This document shows positions 24,615 to 31,911 of a DNA stretch of 64,000 nt, piece after piece; position 1 is the stretch's first letter; each line of letters begins with the position of its first letter. The stretch lies in NCBI GenBank assembly GCA_963733945.1, contig CAVTFD010000040.1, forward strand, positions 1 through 64,000, read 5' to 3'. The translations under genes and the position numbers were made by a program. Under the pieces are notes generated by a model. The model made no database searches. It was not told the DNA's origin and worked only from the letters and a program-made list of their open reading frames with translations. Source of the stretch: AP-15 sp963733945. GTDB taxonomy: Bacteria; Pseudomonadota; Alphaproteobacteria; ATCC43930; CGMCC-115725.

Positions 24615-25739
24615 ATGGCCCGCGCGGTAGAGCCGACGGCTGAAGCGCAGAGCGCGTCGCCGGCGCCGCGGGCGAACCCGCACCTCGTCGGCCATGAGAG
24701 CGCGGAGCGCGAACTCGAGCGCCTTTACCGCATGGGCCGGCTGCCCCACGCAATACTGCTCGGCGGACCGCGCGGCATCGGCAAGGCGACCTTGGCCTTT
24801 CGCTTTGCCCGGTTCTTGCTTTCGCAGGGCGGGCAGGATGGTGGCGCGGGGGCCGATTTTTTCGTCGGAGAGGGCGAAACCGGGCTCGGCGTCGATCCTG
24901 AAAGCGGGGTGTTCCGCCGCGTCGCGGCGAGTGGTCATGCCGATCTGTTGACCGTCGAACGGGCCTGGGACCAGCGGCGGCGGCGGTTGCGCGGCGAGAT
25001 CGTTGTCGAGGATACCCGTGCGATCGCCGAGTTTTTTCGGCTAACCGCGGCGGAGGAAGGGTGGCGCGTCGTCATCGTCGACGGCGCCGAGGAGATGAAC
25101 CGTAACGCCGCGAACGCGGTTTTGAAGATTCTCGAAGAACCGCCGTCGCGGGCTTTGTTGCTACTGGTCAGCCACAGCCCCGGCCGATTGTTGCCGACGA
25201 TCCGGTCGCGCTGTCGCCGGCTGATGCTGTCGCCGGCGGTGGCCCCGATAGCCGCAGAGCTGATCCGTCGCTTTCGCCCGCAGCTCGACGAGATCGAGGC
25301 CGCGGCGCTGGCGGCGGTTTGCGCCGGCAGCATCGGACGCGCGCTCGAACTCGCGGACAGCGGCGGGCTCGCCCTCTATCGATCGGTGCTCGATCTGATC
25401 TCGCAGGCCCCGGCGATCGACATTGCAAGGCTGCATGGCTTGGCCGATCGGCTCGCTCGGGTCGACGCCGAGGACGTCTATCGCGCGAGCGCGGAATTGT
25501 TGTCGCAGTTTCTATCGCGCTTGACGGCGGGGGCGGCGCGCGGTGCGCTCGACGGGGACGAGATCGTCGCCGGCGAGGGAGCGGCGATGCAGCGCCTCGC
25601 CGCTCGCGCGGATCCCGCGCGCTGGGCCGGACTGCGCTCAGATATCGAGCGCAGTTTCGTCGCCGCCGACGAGCTCAACCTCGACCGCAAGCAGACGGTG
25701 CTGGGCGCCTTCTTTGCCATTGCCGAGATGTCGCGCTAG
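24615..25739 (+). CDS. holB: DNA polymerase III subunit delta prime
   Basis: A 374-aa clamp-loader subunit. It has a Walker A-like GGPRGIGKATLA (50-61), the VVIVDGAEEMNRNAANAVLKILEEPP segment and the SRC motif in IRSRCRRL. Alphaproteobacterial delta-prime proteins have a long N-terminal extension, as here. The zinc-binding cysteines found in many relatives are not seen. The gene starts at ATG 24615 with a poor ribosome binding site and lies between tmk and metG as expected. Confidence 0.93.
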   Translation: MARAVEPTAEAQSASPAPRANPHLVGHESAERELERLYRMGRLPHAILLGGPRGIGKATLAFRFARFLLSQGGQDGGAGADFFVGEGETGLGVDPESGVFRRVAASGHADLLTVERAWDQRRRRLRGEIVVEDTRAIAEFFRLTAAEEGWRVVIVDGAEEMNRNAANAVLKILEEPPSRALLLLVSHSPGRLLPTIRSRCRRLMLSPAVAPIAAELIRRFRPQLDEIEAAALAAVCAGSIGRALELADSGGLALYRSVLDLISQAPAIDIARLHGLADRLARVDAEDVYRASAELLSQFLSRLTAGAARGALDGDEIVAGEGAAMQRLAARADPARWAGLRSDIERSFVAADELNLDRKQTVLGAFFAIAEMSR

Positions 25740-25808
25740 AAACGGCGTCACCGTCCGCGCGTTGGATCGCCGGCGGTTCCGGCCCATATCAGGGCTTTGG
25801 AGAAAATG

Positions 25809-27341
25809 ATGAGTGCCGACCGGCCCTTTTTTATCACGACGCCGATCTACTACGTCAACGACTTGCCGCATCTCGGCCACGCCTATACGACGGTGGCCTG
25901 CGACGCGTTGGCGCGGTTCATGCGGCTCGACGGCCGGCACGTCAAATTCTTGACCGGCACCGACGAGCACGGCCAGAAAGTGGCGCAATCGGCGGCGGCG
26001 GCCGGTGTGTTGCCGCAGGAATTTGCCGATCGCAACTCGGCGAGGTTTCGCGACGTCGCTCGGCTCTTAAACGTCTCGTACGACGAATTCATCCGCACGA
26101 CCGAACCGCGCCACACTCGCGCTGTACAGGCACTATGGCAGGAATTGGACCGGCGCGGCGAAATCTATCTCGGCCGGTTTGCCGGCTGGTACGCCGTGCG
26201 CGACGAAGCTTTTTACGACGAGAGCGAACTCGTTAACGGCAGAGCACCGACCGGGGCCGAGGTCGAATGGCTCGAGGAGGAGAATTACTTTTTCCGGTTG
26301 TCGGCCTGGCAAGACCGGCTTTTGACTTACTATGAAGAAAACCCCGAGGCGGTTGCGCCGCGCGGCCGCCGCAACGAGGTGGTCAGCTTTATCCGAGGCG
26401 GGCTGAAAGACCTGTCGATTTCGCGCACCAGCTTCACCTGGGGAGTTCCGGTTCCCGAGCACGCCGGCCACATCGTCTATGTTTGGCTCGACGCCCTTAT
26501 CAACTACATCACTGCTGCCGGCTATCCAGATGATTCGGAAGTATTTCTGGCCTATTGGCCGGCTGACTTGCACATGGTCGGCAAAGACATCGTGCGCTTT
26601 CATGCGGTTTATTGGCCGGCCTTTCTGATGGCGGCCGGGCTAGCGCCGCCGCGCCGCGTCTTTGCCCACGGATGGTGGACGGTGGAAGGCGAGAAGATGT
26701 CAAAATCGCTCGGCAACTTCATTCCGCCGCAGCAATTGGTCGACACTTATGGGGTCGATCCTGTGCGTTATTTTATGTTGCGTGAGCTGCCCTTCGGCAG
26801 CGATGGTGATTTTTCACATCACGCGATGGTGGTCCGCCTCAATGGCGACCTCGCCAATGATTTTGGCAATTTAGCGCAGCGCGTTCTGGTCATGATCAAC
26901 CGTGACTGCGGCGCGGTGGTACCGGAACCCGGCCCGCTTGGCGCCGCCGACAAGGAGTTGCTGGCGAGTGCGCAGGTTCTCCTCGCAGCGGTGCGCACGC
27001 ATATGGAAGAACAAGCCTTCCACCTCGCGCTCGAGACCATTTGGCGTGTCGTCGCCGAGGCCAATCGCTACGTCGACGAGCAAGCGCCGTGGGCGCTGCG
27101 GCGGAGCGATCCGGAGCGGATGAAAACTGTTCTCTACACCCTCGCCGAGACGATCCGGCATCTTGCGATTCTCGTGCAACCCTTTGTTCCGGCGGCCGCG
27201 GCGGAACTCCTTGACCAACTTGCGGTATCCGGCGGGTCTCGCGACTTTGCCGCGCTTGCCGCGGTGCCATTGGTTCCGGGGACCCGATTGCCAAAGCCCG
27301 AGGGCATCTTTCCGCGCTTTGTCGAAGCGCCGGCGGCATGA
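25809..27341 (+). CDS. metG: Methionyl-tRNA synthetase
   Basis: A 510-aa class I synthetase. GGAG at 25799-25802 best supports the second of two adjacent ATG codons (25809, MSADRPFFITTPIYYVNDLP); TTG 25797 and ATG 25806 are alternatives. The HIGH motif is HLGH (21-24) and KMSKS is at 296-300 (EKMSKSLGNF). The zinc-knuckle cysteines of other MetRS types are absent between FYDESELVNG and EENYFF, so it is the zinc-free short form, also lacking the C-terminal tRNA-binding domain. The stop overlaps the tatD start. Confidence 0.97.
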   Translation: MSADRPFFITTPIYYVNDLPHLGHAYTTVACDALARFMRLDGRHVKFLTGTDEHGQKVAQSAAAAGVLPQEFADRNSARFRDVARLLNVSYDEFIRTTEPRHTRAVQALWQELDRRGEIYLGRFAGWYAVRDEAFYDESELVNGRAPTGAEVEWLEEENYFFRLSAWQDRLLTYYEENPEAVAPRGRRNEVVSFIRGGLKDLSISRTSFTWGVPVPEHAGHIVYVWLDALINYITAAGYPDDSEVFLAYWPADLHMVGKDIVRFHAVYWPAFLMAAGLAPPRRVFAHGWWTVEGEKMSKSLGNFIPPQQLVDTYGVDPVRYFMLRELPFGSDGDFSHHAMVVRLNGDLANDFGNLAQRVLVMINRDCGAVVPEPGPLGAADKELLASAQVLLAAVRTHMEEQAFHLALETIWRVVAEANRYVDEQAPWALRRSDPERMKTVLYTLAETIRHLAILVQPFVPAAAAELLDQLAVSGGSRDFAALAAVPLVPGTRLPKPEGIFPRFVEAPAA

Positions 27342-28135
27342 GCGGCGAGGGCAGGGCGAAGATGCTGGTCGACAGCCATTGCCACCTCGACTTTCCCGAT
27401 TTCACCATTGAGCGGGAAGCGGTCGTCGCCCGCGCGCGGACGGCGGGTGTCACGACGATACTGACCATCGGCACCCGGCTCGATGAGTTCCAGGACGTGC
27501 GTGCGATCGCCGAAAGCGACCCGGACATCTGGTGCTCGGTCGGGGCCCATCCTCATGAGGCCGCCGACCACGCCGACCTGTTGCCCGAGCATCTGGTCGC
27601 ACTGACGGCGCATCCCAAGGTGGTCGGAATCGGCGAGACCGGGCTCGATTTTCACTATGATCTGAGCCCGCGCGACGCGCAGGAACGGGTCTTTCGCGCC
27701 CATATCGCAGCCTCGCGGGCGACGGGGTTGCCGCTTATCATCCATGCCCGCGAGGCCGACCACGAGATTGCCGGGATCCTCGACGAGGAACGGCCGCCGC
27801 CCGGGGTTTTGCACTGCTTTTCGAGCGGCCGGGCCTTGGCCGAGGCGGCGCTGGCGCTGGGTTTCTACATCTCGATCTCGGGCATCGTCACCTTCAAGAA
27901 CGCCGACGGTCTGCGCGCGATCGTGCAGGACCTGCCGCTCGACCGCCTGCTGGTCGAGACCGACAGCCCTTATCTCGCCCCGGTGCCGTACCGTGGCAGG
28001 CGCAACGAGCCGGCCTTTGTCAAGGCGACGGCGGCGGCTGTCGCAGCGCTGAAAGGCGTCGAGCCCGAGCGGCTGGGGGCGGTAACCAGCGCCAATTTCT
28101 TTCGCCTGTTCAGCAAGGCGACAGCGGTCGCCTGA
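27338..28135 (+). CDS. TatD-family metal-dependent hydrolase (deoxyribonuclease-like)
   Basis: A 265-aa TIM-barrel protein with the TatD signatures DSHCHLDF (12-19, metal ligands H14 and H16), GIGETGLDFHYD, LPLIIHAREAD, VLHCFSSG and LLVETDSPYLAPVPYRG. Family members are 3'-5' exonucleases or DNases with a role in DNA repair or turnover. The ATG at 27338 overlaps the metG stop (ATGA); an in-frame ATG at 27362 is closer to the domain. The stop overlaps the next ATG by one base. Confidence 0.95.
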   Translation: MSGEGRAKMLVDSHCHLDFPDFTIEREAVVARARTAGVTTILTIGTRLDEFQDVRAIAESDPDIWCSVGAHPHEAADHADLLPEHLVALTAHPKVVGIGETGLDFHYDLSPRDAQERVFRAHIAASRATGLPLIIHAREADHEIAGILDEERPPPGVLHCFSSGRALAEAALALGFYISISGIVTFKNADGLRAIVQDLPLDRLLVETDSPYLAPVPYRGRRNEPAFVKATAAAVAALKGVEPERLGAVTSANFFRLFSKATAVA

Positions 28136-28908
28136 TGAGGGTGACCATCCTTGGTTGCGGCGCCTCGACCGGGGTGCCGGCGATCGGCCCCAACTGGGGC
28201 CGGTGCGACCCTACCGATCCGCGCAACCGCCGGCGCCGGGCGTCGCTACTGGTCGAAGTCGGTTCCGTCGCCATTCTGATCGATACCTCGCCCGATCTGC
28301 GCGAGCAGCTGATCGACGCTCGGGTCAGGCGGCTCGACGCGGTGGTGATGACCCATGCGCATGCCGACCATCTCCACGGCATCGACGATTTACGCGGGTT
28401 GAACCGGCTGATGGGCGAGTCGATCCCGCTGTGGGCCGACGCCGAGACCTTGGCGGAAATCCGCCGCCGGTTTGGTTATGTCTTGGAGCCGGTGTCCGAG
28501 CCGGGCCGATACTACAAGCCGACTTTAGTGCCGCACGAGATCAACGGCCGGTTTGCGATCGGCGACGTTGACATCGTGCCGTTCGCGCAGGATCACGGGT
28601 TCAGCACGACGCTCGGCTTGCGCATCGGGCCGATGGCGTATTCAACCGATGTGACCGCGCTCGATGACGACGCCTTTGCCGCGATCGCCGGCGTCGAGCT
28701 CTGGATCGTCGACTGCATGCGCCGCGTGCCGCACCCGACGCATAGCCATCTCGAACAGACGCTCGCCTGGATCGCCCGGATACGCCCACGGCGCGCCGTC
28801 TTGACCCATATGGATCACACGCTCGACTATCGCGAGCTCAGCGCGGTATTGCCAGCCGGCGTCGAACCCGGCCAGGACGGGCTGGTCATCGAGCTGCCGG
28901 ACCGATGA
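28135..28908 (+). CDS. MBL-fold metallo-hydrolase, PhnP-like
   Basis: A 257-aa metallo-beta-lactamase-fold protein with the metal motif THAHADHLHG (73-82) and the family opening LGCGASTGVPAIGPNWG. Further ligands are in FAQDHG and the MDHTLDY region, and YSTDVTAL carries a likely Asp. PhnP is a cyclic phosphodiesterase, and this subgroup (GCGxSxGVP) is regularly encoded after tatD in alphaproteobacteria without phn genes, so a phosphonate role should not be assumed. It starts in the tatD stop (TGATG). Confidence 0.93.
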   Translation: MRVTILGCGASTGVPAIGPNWGRCDPTDPRNRRRRASLLVEVGSVAILIDTSPDLREQLIDARVRRLDAVVMTHAHADHLHGIDDLRGLNRLMGESIPLWADAETLAEIRRRFGYVLEPVSEPGRYYKPTLVPHEINGRFAIGDVDIVPFAQDHGFSTTLGLRIGPMAYSTDVTALDDDAFAAIAGVELWIVDCMRRVPHPTHSHLEQTLAWIARIRPRRAVLTHMDHTLDYRELSAVLPAGVEPGQDGLVIELPDR

Positions 28909-28928
28909 GACGATCTGGCGGGCAGGAT

Positions 28929-28956
28929 ATTTTCCATAATATATATTATGCGACAT
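28929..28956 (-). other. Candidate chromosome dimer resolution site dif (XerC/XerD)
   Basis: Read on the minus strand, the 28 bases split into an XerC-side arm ATGTCGCATAA, a 6-base spacer TATATA and an XerD-side arm TTATGGAAAAT. Against the E. coli site (GGTGCGCATAA, TGTATA, TTATGTTAAAT) the match is about 21 of 28, with the inner CGCATAA and TTATG fully kept. The core is a perfect 16-bp AT-only-centred palindrome, striking in a GC-rich genome. It lies in the gap after the MBL gene, next to accessory DNA. If it is real, the window includes the replication terminus. It could instead be a mobilised dif copy. Confidence 0.75.
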
Positions 28957-29016
28957 TCAACATTAGGTCACAAATCCTCGATCCGGCTTTTGCGGCGGCA
29001 TAGACCGGTTAGAGTT

Positions 29017-29100
29017 GGCTGAGCTTTTCTACGAGCCGAGCGGGCCGAGCCCACTCGGTAAAAAAAGCGGGAGCGGCTTGATCCATCCGCGTTGCCGGGG
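29017..29100. repeat. Degenerate ~84-bp repeat, copy 1
   Basis: It starts GGCTGAGCTT, holds GCCGAGC and an A7 run, and ends CCGCGTTGC. It is roughly 70 percent identical by eye to 33613-33696. The two copies bracket the accessory genes 29167-33576. This gap (28957-29166) holds no gene I can support. Confidence 0.5.
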
Positions 29101-29166
29101 GGCGAAGGTTTTGCGTGCCAGGCGTCGGATGGGCCGCGAGCAGTCGAAGGTGACGGACGGCCGCCC

Positions 29167-29994
29167 TCAGCGAGCGGCGCCCGCGTCGGCACCGTAGGCC
29201 TGGGCTGTATCGTAGATGGTCTTCGCACCCGTGAAAGTAGGCTCGACATCCTCGTTCTGGCCCTGCAGCCCATGGTCGTTGTCCAGCCTCCAGCTGAACA
29301 TGCCTCGCAGCTGGTTCTGCAGCGCAAACAAGGTGGAGTCAGCGGTGGTCTGGAGTGACGTCTGCACACCACTGTTTTCCGTGCAGACACCGCCCATCAG
29401 GATGGCGGCCCGCACGCCCGCCGCGATCCAGATTGTGGCATTCGCTGTGTTCGAGGACGAGTAGTCTTGCAGCTCGACAGCGTCGACGTGCTGGTTGAAC
29501 GCCGCCACCGCTCCTTGGCCGTACAGATCGACAGGTCCGTCACCCGGCCAGGGGGCCGACACTGCGATCCCGAGGTCTGCCGCCTTGAAACTCGGGCCGA
29601 GCTGCGACACCAGCTCCGCCACATCACCCCTGCCACTTTCTTCCGCGTCAATGGCGATGCCGTTCAGGCCCTGTTGCCGAAGGTAGGCGACGATGTTCGC
29701 TGTCGAACGGTTGTTGTGCAGGCGGTTGTCAGCGACGGTCTCGGAGAGTCCCGTTCCCCCGGGATCGGTACCCGCGTAGATCAGGACGCCCGGCGCCTGC
29801 ATTCGAATCTGGGTCAGGACCTGGCCTGTAAACTCCCCGTTGAGGGTCAGGTAATATCCGTTCACGCCCGACTCGAACACGCCGAACGCCAAGTTGTAGC
29901 GGCTGGCGTAATTGAGTGGAACCTTCCCTTGCACGAGATTGTCCAGACCCGTGCTGTTCCATGTGTCGTACCAAGTAGCAATCTCGAAACTCAT
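29167..29994 (-). CDS. GH18-like (chitinase-fold) protein, catalytic motif altered
   Basis: A protein of 275 aa from ATG 29994 (MSFEIATWYDTWNSTGLDNL), with CAGGAG eight bases upstream. The pattern NLAFGVFESG (strand 2), PGVLIYAGTDPGG (strand 3), GLNGIAIDAEESG (110-121) and late RGMFSWRLDND resembles the GH18 TIM barrel. The GH18 motif DGxDxDxE reads NGIAIDAE here: D116 and E118 remain, the two earlier Asp are lost. No signal peptide is seen. It is flanked by dif and a dispersed repeat, so it is probably acquired. It may be a lectin-like or weak hydrolase; the family assignment is moderate. Confidence 0.6.
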   Translation of the reverse strand: MSFEIATWYDTWNSTGLDNLVQGKVPLNYASRYNLAFGVFESGVNGYYLTLNGEFTGQVLTQIRMQAPGVLIYAGTDPGGTGLSETVADNRLHNNRSTANIVAYLRQQGLNGIAIDAEESGRGDVAELVSQLGPSFKAADLGIAVSAPWPGDGPVDLYGQGAVAAFNQHVDAVELQDYSSSNTANATIWIAAGVRAAILMGGVCTENSGVQTSLQTTADSTLFALQNQLRGMFSWRLDNDHGLQGQNEDVEPTFTGAKTIYDTAQAYGADAGAAR

Positions 29995-30378
29995 CGGTTG
30001 AACTCCTGCGGTGATGAGGGTTGTTGGAACGGCGTTCCGTTGGACGGGGGCAAGTTTCGCAGTCGGTGAGATGTCCTCACGCCTAACCCGGATTAGGCGT
30101 GAGGGCTGGCGGATGTAGCACAAGATGCCTGAAACTCCTATGGCGGGCGGACCGCAAAGCCGCGATCCATATCGGCGCAAGTCTCTTTGATCGCCGCCCT
30201 GAAAGCGCCCAAGACGCGCCGTGCCGCGGGTCGTCGGTCGGGCGCTGCGCTACGCCGGGGCTTCTCGCCCGACCGCCGCCCCAGTAAGTGGCCTGACATT
30301 TTTAAACTGGGGAATCGCTAACATTTGTATTTTGCGTAGACATCAATTGTAGAGGCCGATCACAAAGAGGCAGCGCTT
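29995..30378. other. Intergenic region upstream of GH18-like gene
   Basis: 384 bases between the GH18-like gene (start 29994, minus) and the stop of the methyltransferase-like gene (30379, minus). I see no convincing gene. It contains the palindrome at 30075-30104 and is less GC-rich around 30290-30360. Confidence 0.4.
30075..30104. promoter_or_regulatory. Perfect inverted repeat upstream of GH18-like gene
   Basis: CCTCACGCCTA and TAGGCGTGAGG flank an 8-base centre (ACCCGGAT). Located 80-110 bases upstream of the minus-strand start at 29994, it could be a regulator binding site. It could also be a terminator of the upstream minus-strand gene, although no T run follows on either strand. Confidence 0.4.
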
Positions 30379-31245
30379 TCAGCGATATGCCAAACACCAG
30401 CCCGGCGCGCGCAGCCAGCACTGATCGGCCGGTAGATCGTCACGGCGATAGAGCCGGGTGACCTCCCGCCAGCGCTCGGTGGCGAAAGCCGCTGACAGAG
30501 CCAATTCCGATGCGGCGTCGCGCGCGCCCTCGCAAGGAAAAGTCACCACCCCCAAAAGCCATCGGGCGAGGAATTCGCTGCCCCGCCGCTCGATGCGAAA
30601 GACTGCGCCGCGCGGGTGGATCGCGTCGCGATCGCTCGACTGTAAGCCATGATAGGTCGTCAGGGGCAGGATCAGCCTGCCCCCCTCTTTGAGCCCGTCG
30701 AGCCAGAAAGGCGCCGGCCGGGTCGCGCCGGCGTTGACATAGATGACATCGGCGGGGTCGAACGGCACCTGCCCGCCGTCACCCTGGATTACCCGGACAT
30801 TCGGCCATTGCGCGAAATTTGCCGCGGCGCGCGCGGCGAGCTCGGGATCGAACTCGATCGCCGTCACCGCGCCGCCGGGGCCGACGAGCGCGGCGAGGAT
30901 TGCGGTGTAGTAGCCGACGCCAGCGCCGACATGAACGACATGCTCGCCCTCCTGCAGGGCGGCGCGCGGCATTAACCGGGCGTGCAGAGACGGCTCGCCG
31001 TTGTTCAGGTTGCGCTCCGGTAGGATACCGACCACGCGGTCGGTATAGAGATAGACCGGATCACCGCTCGGCGTCGGCACGTAGCCGCCAAACCAGCTCA
31101 CGATCTGCCATGGACCAGGGCCGAGAAAGTGCTCCCGACGGACCGTGGCGAAGGCGACCTCGACGCGCGTATCCTCAATACCGGCCGTAGCCATGATCTC
31201 CCTGGCAAACGCACGCCGGACGAATTCGAGCCCGTCCTTGTTCAT
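30379..31245 (-). CDS. Protein-L-isoaspartate O-methyltransferase-like SAM methyltransferase
   Basis: A protein of 288 aa from ATG 31245 (MNKDGLEFVRRAFAREIM), GAGGGTGG upstream; the frame extends to 31386 but the extra part is not conserved-looking. The class I SAM motif is VVHVGAGVGYYTAILAAL with acidic EFDPEL after it, preceded by a PCMT-like segment (RVEVAFATVRREHFLGPG and HARLMPRAAL). Classical PCMT repairs isoaspartate in proteins; relatives are also used as peptide-tailoring enzymes in RiPP clusters. It faces away from the small poly-Ile gene and B12 radical SAM gene across a 311-base gap. Its real target is unknown. Confidence 0.82.
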   Translation of the reverse strand: MNKDGLEFVRRAFAREIMATAGIEDTRVEVAFATVRREHFLGPGPWQIVSWFGGYVPTPSGDPVYLYTDRVVGILPERNLNNGEPSLHARLMPRAALQEGEHVVHVGAGVGYYTAILAALVGPGGAVTAIEFDPELAARAAANFAQWPNVRVIQGDGGQVPFDPADVIYVNAGATRPAPFWLDGLKEGGRLILPLTTYHGLQSSDRDAIHPRGAVFRIERRGSEFLARWLLGVVTFPCEGARDAASELALSAAFATERWREVTRLYRRDDLPADQCWLRAPGWCLAYR

Positions 31246-31556
31246 GACCACCCTCGCCGCGGCCGGATATTTCCGCGCCCGCATAATATCTTGCGTCGGC
31301 TTGAGTGCGAATTGGCGTTGGCGACGGAAGGCGTGCGGCGAACCCTGCCCCCGGGATTCCGGCTGAGCTTCCCCTCCGAGCCCCAAAACCAGCTAGGAAG
31401 CGGCAGGGAAAATAGCGATAATGCGATGGCGGATTGGTAAACGTCGAAGCGTTCAGTCTCTATCTCACTGACGCAAAAGGATAAGCGAGGATGCTGGCCT
31501 GTGTCGGAATGCAGGCAGTGTCGGCTGAGACATCCTGGTAGCAATGGGAGGTCAAA
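31246..31556. other. Divergent intergenic region
   Basis: 311 bases between the methyltransferase-like gene (minus) and the small poly-Ile gene (plus). No gene is supported. A CCGGCTGAGCTTC stretch at about 31358 recalls the start of the 29017/33613 repeat, but the rest does not align well. Promoters for both sides are expected here. Confidence 0.35.
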
Positions 31557-31892
31557 ATGGAACAGCGGCTTAGCTATCTCGAACAGATCATCATTATCAT
31601 CATTATCACCGGTGGTTGGAGACCGCCCGGGCATGGGCCGATTGGGGACTCGTTTGCCGCAGACACATCGCGGATCGAAGCCCTTCTTCGCCTGATCCCC
31701 GGCCGTGGTCCACACGGAGACCCGCCCGTATCGGACATAACACGGCTGTCGGCGACTGAAATCGAGGAAAGGTCGCACGAAGTCGCAGCGGCGATCACGC
31801 GGTTACAAGCGCAACAGAATGAGTTGCATGCGCGGTTGAGGGAATTGCGGGCCGCGCCGGCAGCAGGCTCGGGGAGTGCGCCCAGAACTTGA
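31557..31892 (+). CDS. Small poly-isoleucine protein upstream of radical SAM gene
   Basis: A 111-aa protein with no recognised family, and a strong ribosome binding site (GGGAGG) before ATG 31557. The N-terminus MEQRLSYLEQ runs into seven isoleucines (11-17), then TGGWRPPGHGPIGDSF. The C-terminal half is a charged, likely coiled-coil helix (ATEIEERSHEVAAAITRLQA). The Ile run is coded by a 9-base tandem repeat (31587-31607). Its stop lies 19 bases before the ATG of a B12-binding radical SAM enzyme, so the two are co-transcribed. It could be the substrate, partner or a peptide precursor of that enzyme. It has no signal peptide. Confidence 0.65.
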   Translation: MEQRLSYLEQIIIIIIITGGWRPPGHGPIGDSFAADTSRIEALLRLIPGRGPHGDPPVSDITRLSATEIEERSHEVAAAITRLQAQQNELHARLRELRAAPAAGSGSAPRT

Positions 31893-31911
31893 CCGGAAGG
31901 GAGCCGTCTCG

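Noticed and set aside
29017..29075. Intrinsic terminator with A/T run
   Set aside because: The A run follows the stem on the plus strand, so a T run would precede the stem on the minus strand; the geometry is wrong in both directions.
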